Part shown: in pieces, positions 11,269 through 24,436 of the stretch
How the letters are laid out: every line of letters begins with the position of its first letter
How positions within the stretch are numbered: the first letter of the stretch is position 1
Source: Baylisascaris procyonis
Taxonomy: Eukaryota; Nematoda; Chromadorea; Rhabditida; Ascarididae
Direction of reading: 5' to 3'
Assembly (NCBI GenBank): GCA_037389465.1
Contig: JAZARR010000213.1
Location: forward strand, 3,888,501-3,952,500
Length of the DNA: 64,000 bases
The notes under the pieces: model-generated
Told to the model about the DNA's origin: nothing
The model's input: only the letters and a program-made list of their open reading frames with translations
The model's database searches: none
Position numbers and translations under genes: made by a program

Positions 11269-14200
11269 TGAATTTTATGTTTAAGTTTTTTGTTTATCGG
11301 TTTTCTTTCCTAGAAAAAGATTTTTTTTTTTGATCTTGGTTTCGATAATGGGAAAATGAAAGTGGGAGCAACGGGTTGCTAAAGAAGAAGACTGAGAAAA
11401 ATGGAATGAAATGGAATTGAAACAGTTAGCCTTGATTACTATGAAGGTATGATTGGCAGCTGTCACTTACAACTTAATTGAAACTATATGACATAAAGCA
11501 AACGTGTATTTATTAAAATTTGAATAACGAACGTTTTTATTGGCTTGTTTTTCTTTTATCTTTTAATGGGGCATGTTTGATTGTACATAAATGTTCTTTT
11601 TGACACTTATTTTTGATATTCCAAATTATTATGTTTGCTTCCTTTCTGTTTTCTAAGAAATATACACTATTGTTGCATTATAATTTGTTCTTTTCTATAT
11701 TTTTTTAGTGAATGAAGTTGTTGCAGTGTCCTTGAATCATTTACAAATGTCAATCATGGTTTTCATGCCTATAATTAGAATGCGTGTATTTGATTCATAA
11801 AGTATGAGGGAGGAGAGGGGAGAGAAGAGTGGCGAAGACGATCCTCCATCGTTCTGTCATGTCGATGCGGTTTAACTCTTTGTTGAATCAAATTGCCCTG
11901 TTTTCCGCTTTGAGGAAGAGATTCTTTGCTATCCAGAATTCTTCGAATAGACTCAGCTAACATTTGTCATCAGCTCTTATAAGTCAATTCCTCCCATCTC
12001 CCACTCTTCTCCTCAACGAGAATCATTGCACTTCTCTTCATCTCTCTCATTTGGAGGTGATCATTACTCGCAGTAGTGAATGAAATAAATTCATCGTCGT
12101 TTGAAAATTATCTATCTGCAAAACAATATTCACATGAATATTCAAAAATCGTTAGCGGATTTGCAAATAAAATTGCAATTAGCAATTACTCAATGTTTGC
12201 AATCCTCCAATGTTGTACCTTTATGATCATTCAGGTTTTTTTTTGCAATCAGACGCGATAATGAAAGATATCATTTCGTTTTTTATTCTCCTCCTTTCTT
12301 TCGTCGAGAAAAAAAAAATTTTTTTTTTTTTTTGCAAAGTTGAAATTACAGGTGGCAAATATATTTAGTGAATTTAATAATTTACATTTGAAGAAGAAAA
12401 AGGAATTTCCTAAATCAAATTAATTCATCTTTTGCTAGCAGGTAAATAATTATTCTTGAATATTTCATTAGAGTTATTAATTTTTCTCTTCAGAAATATA
12501 ATTGAATTAAAATTGCGAGCATATTGCCATTCTGTTTAGAGAAAACTTTTAAAATTCATAATTTTTGCATTTAAATATCTTAAAGTGTTTTTTTTTTTTC
12601 ATAAATATTGATAGATATGCTCGTTAATATGCAAAAGGAATAGCATTGACGCAACCAAAGTTCATTACCTCAATCACCTTTCTAGCTAGCGTCGTATGTG
12701 CTGCCAAATAAAGATAGATGAGAAAAAAGAAATGTCGATTAGATAAGATGGAAATTACTATCATGACACTAGCACTAGTTGCATTCAGAGTGTTGGTTGT
12801 TATGTGAGATAGCATGTCGTCCGACTATTTTTGGGATTTTGATTCTCTCCTTATGAATTTTTCATTGCAATCGCCTTAGATTAATTTAGCGGATTGGGAG
12901 TGATCTGGAATAGAAATTCTTGAATACTTAGATGCGCTACTAGAAATATTGCTGTGTTATATGTGCGTTATTCAATAGCGCAATAAAGTTATCTGAAAAG
13001 GGAAGAAATTTTGTGGCTTTGAAAAAAATTTTCGGATTCGGAATAGCTAAACGATTTATGAAGATGACTTCTAGATTTTCATTTAAACAAGTAACATGAT
13101 TATTGTCCGGGTTTTATGCATAAACTGACTGTTTTCTTTTCTTTCATTAAGGAGTAATCAGAATTTGGGTTTTGTTTCTCAAATGCCTTAAAATTATCGG
13201 CTCATTAGCGGCACATCTTTGAATTTCTAAGTGGAAACTTCGATTCGTCTTCTTTATTTACCGTTTATGAGTTAGTTATTCATAGAATATTTCCGAGTAT
13301 ATAACGAATGCAACTTACTATAAGAAAATTTTCCAAATGTTCCTAATTGATGATTGATGTTGTTACTAAACTTCGTATTTCCTATCTAATAGCTAGTTGT
13401 TGTTTGTAATAAGTCGGCCATTTCTTATGTACATTTTACGATCCCTATATGTTACCGATATATTATTTTTGTATCAGTAAAATAAAATTTTCATTTTCTT
13501 TTTTTTCTCCTTTACCGATAAAATTTTCCGTTTTTCTTTTCATTTTTCACATATATTGAGAGAAAAAAATGTTATAGATAAGTGCGACGAAATGAATTCT
13601 TCATGTCCCATCAATGTGTCAGTCTTATTTGAGCGATCAATTCGGCAAAGTGCCACTCATATAAAATTTAATAGCACTTTTTAATGATGCTATCTAATTA
13701 TGATATGAAAAGCAGCGATAAAATGTGCGCCATTTTCAGTTCTTTTATGGTCCCCTATCTAAGCTGCAAATGATCATTTTATGCTACTTATTTTCTATGT
13801 TTTTCTATGCTTTTGAAGTTATTCAATGCCAAAAAAAAGTTTTCTTAGAAATTCTTTATTTTTCGGTTTTTATCATTTTAAAAAAAAAATTTAATTTCAA
13901 ATTATTCGGAAGATTTTGCTTTAAATAAATAGTAATGAATTTTATCGATTTTTGTCGGAATCACCAATGATTTTATCGTTATACTACTTGAGCGTAATTC
14001 TGCGTGGGCGTAATTTGAGCGTAATTTCATATTTCGTTATATTTTCTCAAGCCCAGTTCATCCCACCGATGTGATATATGATCTGCGATTTATACTTTAG
14101 CCTTATCATCGGCGCAACTTACCTCTAAGCTATCGATGCACTACCAGCAAATCACTTAACGAACTCACTTTTGCAAAAAGCATATGATATCGAAATGAGC

Positions 14201-15589
14201 AAAATTTTCAATTCAGAAATCATTGAAGCTAAATTCATCGCACTTGTCGAGTACAATTCATAATTGTATAATAAATTTCACATTAATCTATCAATTTCAA
14301 TGAAATTTGAAGATATTTTCGAAAAATTATATGTTTTTGTATTCATTGGATTTTTGTTTTGCATCTAAGATAGATGAAATTTTTATAGAAAATCTATAAG
14401 GACTGTCAAGCATGAAGGCATTTTGTTTGAATAATCGAATTTTTGTTAAATATTTTCTAGAATTGATTGATGAGATGAAACCGGATGTAAAAGCTTCTTA
14501 TCATTTCGAGTTTCTTTATCGATTTTTTAAAATCACCTTTAGCAATTGGTGTTCAGTTCATCTATCTTACTATAAAGTTAACCTTTCGAGATCAGCATTA
14601 TCATAGGTGATCCTTTTGTCATTTTTAGTGCTATCGAATTAATGTAAATATTTACAATGAAGAGGTAAAATTTGAAAAGAGAGGTTGAGTGGTTACGTGG
14701 GTGAGGCTGCAAAAATTTTGCCGTATGTCATTGCATAGACTTTAAATAGTTCAATTCGCACTTCAATATCTTCTCAAATTATTCGCCGTTTGTTCAATCA
14801 ATGGGTATTTTGATTTTCACTCAATTTTCACTCAATCAATGAGTCGTTCAATTGTTGATTTTTTCTATCGCATTTGAACTCATAATGCGGAATTATACTA
14901 ATTTTATTGGAATATTTCTTTTCTTGAGAATCATTAATTTCAATTCATGAAAATATTTGCAAATAAATGGACAAATATATGTAAAACCGCAAAAAGTAAA
15001 CTAAAAAAAAAATAATGCATAGAAGCGACGCATCACCGGAAGTCTTACAATGGTTATATGCAATGTTCAAATATAGCAAATACAAAAATTGTTTATCTGA
15101 CAGGCACAATTGCTAATATTTGTTATAAAATTAAATAAAAAATGGTAACAATTTATGCAATTGGTGTGCAAAAACCATGACGATTATTATTTGCTTAGGA
15201 AAATATTATTGAATTTGCTGAGAAGATTTTTGAGGAAGTAAAGCAGCTGTTCTATGATGGTGGTTGATTAAATCTGGTCATCTTGCATGGTACTATTTTC
15301 GTATTATTCTATGAGCAGGTGTATTGTTTATTGAATAAGGTTTTTCCTATTGGTTTATAGGTATGTTGTTTGGAAATATGAAAAGGTATATTGCTATTTT
15401 ACACACATAAATCTTAATCGTAGTACGTTGTACTGAGTTGACAAGTTTTTCTTCTATAAAGAAGACAACGATGATAAGTGGCATGTAGAAAAGGATATTA
15501 ACACTTCAAAACAAGCTACTTTAAATGAGTATAAAAAGTATTTTCGAATACTTCTTGGCAACTGTAATTTTATCGATTTGTTCCATCCT
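11269..15589. other. Gene-free AT-rich sequence
   Basis: No exon with credible splice sites, no RNA gene and no coherent repeat family was seen. ORFs here are 60-70 codons, dominated by F, I, K, L, N and Y as expected by chance at this base composition. An A10T15 palindrome is at 12309-12333. Confidence 0.6.
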
Positions 15590-15960
15590 AACGATACAAT
15601 TGCCAATCGTTCTTCCATTCACCTCGATCCCACGTTTAGCGTATCCCATTGATTCTCTACAGAGGCGCACAAATGGATCCCTTCAACTCAACGGCGGCCT
15701 TCTCACGCTCTTTCTTATATTTCGTGGGCATTATTCAACATTCCGCTTCATCCATTAATTGTCGCTCATCATTGCTACATGACTAGCCCACTTCAAGTTT
15801 TTATCTTACATTATTTCATTGATATCCTTCACGCCCGACGGAGATCATATTTTTCAATGAAGATATCGCGCAACTTGAGAAAGCATTCAGATTCTGCTTC
15901 GCGCAACCCAGAGGGGTATCGGAGACGTCGGATTCATTGCTCGCCCGCAGGCAGTGATTA
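15590..15960 (-). mobile_element. Decayed non-LTR retrotransposon C-terminus (RTE/L1-like)
   Basis: Read on the minus strand from about 15800 down, the sequence gives LKWASHVAMMSDN, a stop, WMKRNVE, a stop, then CPRNIRKSVRRPPLS, a stop, and RDPFVRL. This follows the order of the region after the reverse transcriptase in RTE-like non-LTR elements, where LRWAGHV, a WT-K/R block and a GRPP-RW-D block occur in that order. Just upstream on the same strand, EKYDLRR and CKIK fit the preceding part of such elements after a frameshift. In-frame stops and frameshifts show it is dead. The patch is GC-richer than its surroundings. The limits are approximate, and no endonuclease or catalytic RT motif was seen nearby. 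Confidence 0.7.
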
Positions 15961-18900
15961 GAATCGTCATTAACTAAATTATCTTAACATATTGGTGTAC
16001 CCCATATACGAAAACAACAAAAGTTATTACAGCTCATACATCCATCTCAGTAGCAGTAGAAGATGAGGATTTTAGACGGTTTAAGGGATAATTTAATGCG
16101 ATAATGCAGCAAAATTCGACGTATACAATTATCGTCGGGAATTTATAGTCTCAGTGCAATAAAACTCGACATAATCGATTGTCTTCAACAGAGTTAATAC
16201 GATATATAATCGTCAACTATATAAATAGGAGTGATTGCAGTTGTTGAACGTTCTTAGTAATGCCCTAAGCCTCAAAAAAACTCTTTTCAAATCTTCTTAA
16301 CAAAAAGAAAAAGAAAGAACGATAAACTTGCGTATATCTCGCAAAGTTAAGTGTATTCATCTAAATTCATCTGAAGTGTTGTTCATCCGAAGTGGATAGC
16401 AACATCAATAACGAAAAAAGATGAGAGTTGAAATTGTCATGTCACGTTATGATTCGTATTTTATATACAAACAACTGAGATATTTTCTTTCTTTTCATCT
16501 ATTCACTCAATCAATTCATCATATATTTAGCGCAAATCTATACACGGCATAATATCTATGCGTTATGCGGAATTTTCATATATTATGCGAGGAATCTTCA
16601 CCAAAAATTATCAAAAAATTTGTATTCCCTCTAATTTATAAGGTTGTTAATTTTTTCAACGTCTATGAATTTTTCAACAAATGGATTAAATGAGCTATAA
16701 AAAAAGTAATGATAGAATGACGTTTTGAAGGATTTTATTCGATCATTATAATTCATTTTAATTTCATTAAAATGTGTCAGAACTTCGAAATGGCACACGA
16801 AGGAATTGAAAATTTTTTCATTAGCGCTGCACTATTGGCATTCTGATTGTAGTGTAATAATAGATGGGTGATATTTGATAATCGATCCAGGATACGTCCC
16901 TAATGAATGTAAATAGCAAATGGAATAATTCTGGAAGACTAATAATATTCCTCCATTTCTTTTTCCTTTCATGAGTCGATTTTCGGATAGCCGTTCAACA
17001 ACTTAACAACTCCCATAGGACGTTTACTGACGGCGTAAGAGGGCGAGAAAAGCTTGCATCCAGAATTTCATTGTTTCAAGTAATTCTTTTATTTTGGTTG
17101 AAAATTTACATATTTTATCGTGATGGCGATATTGATATCAAATATGGCATCGAAGTGCAAAATCATTTGCGTTTTTTTTTCTCAGCTAACACAAATAATT
17201 CTTTTCTTCACATTTTTCGCATATTCATGGCAATATTTTATCGATTTAATCCTATTCAGAAATTGCAAAGAAAAGAAAATTCCAATTTTTTTCTTTATTA
17301 TTCATGTGAAATATTTAATAGAATCTCTAAAAGACATTAACCTCCATTAATTGCATTGACCAAAAATTATTTGAAGAAAGCAATGGTTATTCACTTCTGA
17401 AATGCACGCATATCATTGGTAAATGTCTATGCTATCCATCGAGAAGTGTGCTTGTTCTATGATGTTTATGAATCAAAAATCTTCGGTAAACGTTTATGAG
17501 GATTTGTGTCAAGTGTTCATCATGTGCTCTTTTCAACATCAATTATAAGCTATTTTAACGGTGAAAAGTGTTGCAAACATCTCAATGAGGTTCATTTCTG
17601 CTCTTCTGACTAGTCTGACGCAGGTGGAGGAATTTTACTCTCGACGGGAACACCGCCGGGAAGCGATTTCGGCAGAAATGGGAACCCCTTCAAAAAAAAA
17701 TTAAGGAGATAAAATGATGGGAAATATTTTCCGATGAGGTGGTCTTCGAATGGAACAGAGGCCCCACACTATACTCCTCGCGAGCTTTCTACCGTCTTAT
17801 CAAATCTCTGCACCCTTGAAAATAAATTTTGGTGCGTGAACAATTTAAGCAATTCTTTAAAAGTTTTCTTTTTTTCATAATAGTAACTATAAGTTGAAAA
17901 ATATAATATTACTAAAATACATTTATTGAAGTTCAGACAAAAAATTAGTGTAAATAATAAGCGAATTGTTTTCTTAGAAAAGAGTTTCATTACTCGATTT
18001 ATAGACAAAAGCAATGAGTTTGTTTATTGATTAAAAACTATAAAATCAATGAATGCTACTATAAAATCTCTCTTAATGAAATTGCTCTAAGAGTCTCATT
18101 AATGAATATATATTTTTAGTCTTTCAGATAGATATCCTCATAGGTCAAGTGGAAAAGAAAAATTACCTTCATAGGTATGATCAAAAATTTCGATTAGATA
18201 ATATATTATTTTAACGTTTATTTATGAAATGAGCCTAGTGCTCATAAATGAGTGGAAATTTTTTGCCTTTATTTTTTCTCCTGCGTTTGGTTTGTGGGAA
18301 GAAATCAACTCAAAACTGCATATAATAGTAAATCGTTTTTTAACATTTTTTAGCATCTTTTTATTGCGAATTTCGAGTTTTTGCATAACATCTTACCCAC
18401 GGCAACAATATTTCTTTTGAACTTTTGAATAGAGATATTCATGTCTAGTCACGTTGAGCGACTTCTATTATACGATATTCATTCATAAACCAAGTAAATA
18501 TGAAAATATTATGCTGCAATATTTACATATGTAGATCAATTCAACGATCATTATTCACATATCAATAATCATTATTGGTGCGATCACATATGTCTTGTTG
18601 TATTTTCGTAATGCATAGTTGTCTAGCATCTGAAAAGTGTATGACGCATTTTGGTGCTCTTTAGGAAAGAAGGCTGGTCAGTGCTCAACAACGGTTCATT
18701 CGTTCTTTGCTTCCCATCTTTTATACGTTTATTTTGGTATCGCATTGCGTTCGACTAACTCATATATTTTTGTTGAATGATAGGTAGCATTTTGAAAGTC
18801 GTCATTATATAATTTATATTACTGTTGCTGTTTGTATCATGAGATGATCACACCGTGTTGAAAGTTTTTATGCGTCAAAAAAATGGTTTGCAGATTGATA

Positions 18901-19221
18901 ATCCCTTCACATTTCTCTAGGAATTGTTCAAACTTTAAATGAATAATTTAAGAAAAACTATACTTTTCCGCTAGCGAATAAATGAAAAATTTTGAAATGA
19001 TTTTGTGAAGTTTTTTTTTGAAGTCAGAAATGGTTTTTTTTTTTTTTAGAAATTCAAAATTTCGTCTCATCAATTCAATCAACTATCTTTAAACGATTAT
19101 TGAAGATAAGTGGTATATAAGTGACAAAATAGTGCTAGTGTATTTTTGCCGTTCCACAGATTCGCTATTCCTTCTTACTAGCCAACTATTAGTTTTCCCG
19201 TCTCAATTCAATCTTTATGTA

Positions 19222-19226
<5 letters not shown>
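15961..19226. other. Gene-free AT-rich sequence with one GC-richer patch
   Basis: No supported gene. At 17587-17712 a GC-richer patch has a 41-codon ATG ORF (begins MRFISALLTSLTQVEEFYSR) and a second open frame rich in Gly and Ser. Neither has a clear exon structure or a family I recognise. Confidence 0.5.

Positions 19227-19283
<57 letters not shown>
19227..19283. repeat. (AT)n microsatellite
   Basis: About 57 bp of alternating AT preceded by ATGTATGTAC. Simple repeat in gene-free DNA. Confidence 0.97.
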
Positions 19284-19285
<2 letters not shown>

Positions 19286-20043
19286 GGTAACACTTTAAAC
19301 TGTCACATGCAACGTATGCTGCTCAAACCTGTTATGTCGTTAAAAAGATCTCTTTCCGCTAAGAAAATAGATAAAGGAATGTCAATAAGCATCAAAAAGT
19401 CTTGTGGAAACATTATGTTCAAACACATTCTTATTACTATGATTTTTTGAAGTTTTTTATATGCGTTAATCCGGCTAAGCGTTTGATTACATTCTCTACA
19501 AACAATACCCAATGAGATATTTTATTTGAGAATAGATTAAGATAAGTATGCAATGTAAATATCAACCAATTGATGCATCGACTTTTATATATATATTCCT
19601 CACTTTCAGTTGATTGTTCATAAGTGTTGATGTTGTTATAGTTTATGTATCCAAATATTCCAAGCTATAACAATGATAAATGCGATTGTGAAATGATAGT
19701 GACCGTTACGATATTGCAAGAGACGATCGCTAAGAGTGACACATTGGCTATTTTTCATTTTAGTCATAAGGTGTTTTCTTAATTCCGTTTTCCCGGAGCA
19801 CTGCACTATATTCATCTGGGTCTATACTAACGTTGTGCACATAAAAGACTTTACGTCAGTATTATCTCAGTATAACATTTTTACCACTTTGATCTGTGGA
19901 TCATATTTCCTTTATAATACTTTCAAAAATAAGCTTATATTACGGGCAGTTCGTTGACGTAATTTTTGATCGCTTGTCATCACCGATTCGTTGAAGAATA
20001 AATCGATGAATGGAAAATATAGCGATAATACCAATATTTTTGG

Positions 20044-20080
20044 TCAATAGCGCTGACCGCTAAGTGGTCAGTGCTATTGA
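20044..20080. repeat. Near-perfect 17-bp hairpin with 3-nt loop
   Basis: The left arm 20044-20060 pairs with 20064-20080 around TAA. Sixteen or more positions pair, with two G-T type pairs counted as paired. The palindrome is isolated in gene-free AT-rich DNA, has no flanking target duplication I can see, and is more GC-balanced than its surroundings. Confidence 0.85.
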
Positions 20081-23000
20081 AGATTTTAATTTTCGCATGT
20101 TTCCAAAACATTTAGGTTTAAAAGTCTTTAGTGTTATTTCGGTCATGTTCTTTTGCAATTGATGGAAGTGTTTTGTCATAAGGTGACCTTCCTTACTTAT
20201 GTAGATGTATAGTTATTTCTGCATCTTCCGGATCCGTTCTACGCTTTCAATACATACTGTTGAAGCAAGAGCTATGGGATTTATTCAGTGCGTCTAAACT
20301 GAAATTAAGTTCAATGGGAACAAAGTAAATTCATTGGTGGCTATAATGGGTTTACATTTAATCTGAAGTTAGGTTTAGTGGATATTGTCTTCGGCCAGTT
20401 TAGTTGAATTTATCGATTTCGGGAGAAGCTATGGCCACTATAAGATACCCGCAAATTTGCCTACACTTAACAACTCGTTGGATTGTGCTGCCCGTTGAGG
20501 TAAAAAACGATTGTTTAATTCAAAAAAAAAAAGATTTATACGAGCGAAATGTCTGCTTAAAGTACCGATGTTTTGTTCTCTTTGCTATTGTTCTTTGGTA
20601 ATTTATGACAACGGTCGGTCTGTTAAGTGAAACTGCCGACGCGCAAGTTGTGTCGTCTCGTCGGTCATGCTTTTCAACTTGTTTCCTTTGTTCATCTCAT
20701 AATATTTTTTGCATAGTAGCTTATCCCGAATGGTCTTAGCTTATGGGCATGGGATGTTCAATTTTATTTCTACATGCACCTTCCAAAAATATGAACTATC
20801 AAATTATCTCTCTTCATATATGTAAATTAAAAAGCTACTGTAAGACATATACTGCAATAATCATGACTGGTGTTCATCGAGAGGTTGCCGTAGTCGGAGT
20901 CGATTGCTGATATAGAGGTGCAATGGTTTTAGAAAATATACGAGCGATGACAATGAAAATTGCGAACATATCTGAGGTGCTATCGTAGAACTTCTTTCGT
21001 AATGCTTTCTTTCATAATTCTAATATTTCCTGTTCCAGTTCCTTTTCTTTTGAGATTTTATTATTGAAAGGAGAAAAGGGAAAATTAATGAATGACTTTG
21101 AAGCTGTCAGCAAAATAAAATATTTGTTGGTATTTTTTTAAAAAATATCTGAGAAAAAATTCGCTTTTCTCGATGTAATTTGCTCATGCAAGAATTTTCA
21201 TTCCATTCTGAGCGGCTATAATTTTTCAATTTGTCTAAAAAAAAATCCGCTTTAAAGCAATGATCGATAGGCGATTATTGTTTAAGCGTTCTCGCAAATG
21301 CTTTGCGTGATCCATCCTCGATGGGAATAAAGAGATGACAATATTTGCATAGAGCGAATATTCGAAACGTTTCTAAGCACATCATCTTATCACGCGAACG
21401 CCAACTATTCAATCTTATATTCTGTGCTCGCTTATAGCATAAATATTATTCGTTATTTTATTTTATCTCTTTATTATATTTTTTTTGTAAGTATCGAATT
21501 CCAAAATTAATATTTATGTAATCGATTTATTGATTTTTTTTTTGTCTTTTTTGATGAAAAATTGCAAAGTTGATTCATTTGCGAAATAAAAGGAAGATGA
21601 AAGTTGAAAAGTTACTTTTGTTAACTATTGCTCTATTGGATAGGAGTGATACCGTATGCTATTCATCGGCAGCCCCTCCCCACCTTACTGTTTAACTTTT
21701 CTCGCTATTTTTTAGGCCACTCCTGAGTAAGGCATATTTTAATGTTTCTTCATGAAAAATGTTTTCTGTTGTTTTAGAGATAGCTATATGCTATCCTTCA
21801 AGAAATGGCCCATCTGATCAAGCAGTTGCAAAAATAATAGGTTGATACGCATAGATACAATATTACTATAATACGCTTTCCAAAATGTAAATCAATGAAG
21901 CTGCATAAAATAATGCGCCAATTATATAATTCTTTAAAAGACAGGATTTGATACAATTCGATTATTTTGCTAAGAAATTTAACATCACAATAGAGATCGT
22001 TGAATTTATAAATACCCACTTAGAGTTGTCTCTAATATTCTTAGATGCTTTCGGGAGTATCTTGCGCGAATCTATTGAAAATTTCCTCAATTTATTTAAG
22101 CGAATATATATGTTGATCACATTTTCACGTATATATTCATATACACCTTTCAAAAGGCGCATATTCCACCAGCATTTCGGTAATTTTACCATTCATAATG
22201 GTTGTTGATACCATTGATAAAATTTGAAAACTACACCTGGCTAATTGATAAGGTGCACTTTTCAAATTTTTCGGGTAATTTTTTTCTCAATTATAGGCAA
22301 TCGTTTCTACTGGAGTTCTCATTATCCACACATTAAGTGGTATATAGTTTAGCGTTGCCCATTCTATAAGTCCGCTCTTCTCTTATATCAATATCGTCTC
22401 TCTTACAACCTCATTATTTATATAATTACAATAAATCATTAAATCTATAACAGTCGAGAGTAAAATAGGATCACAGTCCGATATATACTGTGATAAATAT
22501 AGTTCTATTCTAGATTCTCACTGAGGATTTCTGTTGAAAGTTGTAGTTTTTTTTCTGTTTACATCTATTCCCTCACCAGTGGGAAAACCTCTATTGTTTT
22601 CTTTTGGTAAGCTCGATCTTTCAAGTTTATGATAAGCTCGATTTGATAAGCTTTTTTTGAAAATTCGATTTAATAGATGTTGAGGTGTTCATTTTCTTTT
22701 CTAATCGAAATTCCACACTAATATATAATTCTTCAAAGTCTTTATTGCTGATTATAATAAAACAATATTGTTTAATTGAATTCTGTTTTACTTATAATAT
22801 ATGGATAAATTCCACGTAAATAATAATTGTTATTACAACGATTAAAGGATCATTAAATATTTTAGCTCAAGAATACTGTTATAGAAATTCAATTATTGTG
22901 TATAGTTTGTTAGTGCAATTTTTCATTGCTTTAATCTCTTAAAGCGTTTAATGTTTTAGAATCGTTCGGATTTTCTTTTTTTTTTTTCAAAATTCGATCA

Positions 23001-23926
23001 CGAGTTCGAAAATTCTCTACAAATTCTTTTTTCATAAAAATGCTTATAAAAGTTATGTACGTGCTATCTTCTTTTCTGATATTTTTAAAAACCATCAAAC
23101 AATGTTCGTAATATTTCGGGACTGATCATAATTACGTCCAATTTATTGTTCCTTTAAATCTATCAATTTTATTCGGTTCATTCTTCAAAATGACCTTCAA
23201 TAATAAACTTATTCAACCCTAAAACTTTAAAAAACCGGTAAAAACCATAATAGTCATCGAAATATGCTAAAAACGGAAACGTTCATTCAATAAAATTCGC
23301 TTAGAGATTCTCAGAATAACATGAAATGTTTAAATTTGGCGTTTTCGCTTTTTGAGTTAATTGCATCGGCGCTGCGAAGACACTCTCCATTATATGATTA
23401 ATTCAATTTCCTTTTGCAATTCGACGAATGAATCACATTTATTGTTCGAATTAAAATATGGATGATTCAGTAGAAATTATGTTCGATTTGCTTCATTTCT
23501 GGAATACAGTTGAAATCGAATATTAAGAAGAGAAGAGCACAAGAGATTTAACGCATAAGAAGGATTAATAAATTCTTCGTCGTATTAGATGATGGTTTTT
23601 TATATATCAGTCCTTGACGATGACACTCGTGAAGTATTCATAAGCAAATAAGTCACACTCGATTAGTTAGTTGAACAGCAATTGAATTCAACCATCCAGT
23701 TCTTGAGAGATCTAGTTGTCTTGTTGTGCTGCTTTCATTCGATTCCTTTCGGTTTATTTGAATAGCGAGCAAAAATTTTCGCTATTTGCTGTTCATTCAA
23801 CATGCTTGTCGTTCTTTCGAGAACGAATCCCCCTTGGTTAAGAGCTGTTTTACTTTGCCATTCTTTGTAGCTAGCAATAAACCACAGTTTGCTGACGCTT
23901 TCAGCTTGAGCATAGCTTTCTGAAAT

Positions 23927-23929
<3 letters not shown>

Positions 23930-23966
<37 letters not shown>
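23930..23966. repeat. (AT)n microsatellite
   Basis: About 37 bp of alternating AT in gene-free DNA. Confidence 0.97.
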
Positions 23967-23972
<6 letters not shown>

Positions 23973-24408
23973 ATGCATGCTGTGTTTGGCAGTAGAGTCC
24001 GCTTCATTTTTATAAGATATTTGGAAATTTTCCCTCTTATATCGATCCTTTTTATACTGTTTTCTGTGCCTCTGTATGGCTGATTACCTGCTGAATGACC
24101 TTTTCAAGCAAGCCGGTTGATCTTTCAGTTAATCACGGAACTTTTTTCGTGCCTATTGAATCATATATGCTACAATACCTTTAATACAACTAACTAACAA
24201 AAATCAATCTAAAAAGTTTTGATTTCGTGAAGTCTAATTGATCGCTGTGTCACCCGCAACTGAAATTCGATATTGCACATATTTGTGACACATTTTTGCG
24301 ATCGTTTTCGCAATGTTTTCTTTCATTTCGTCACACCAATTTGCAACTTTATTTTCGATCTCATCTCTTTCATCATTTTTATTCATTTATTATTATCGCG
24401 AACATATT

Positions 24409-24436
24409 CGCAATGGATCGTAAACGATCCATTGCG
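24409..24436. repeat. Perfect 13-bp-arm palindrome
   Basis: CGCAATGGATCGT (24409-24421) and its exact reverse complement (24424-24436) are separated by AA. All 13 base pairs match. It could be a hairpin or cruciform, or a dyad binding site; nothing around it identifies a role. Confidence 0.95.
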
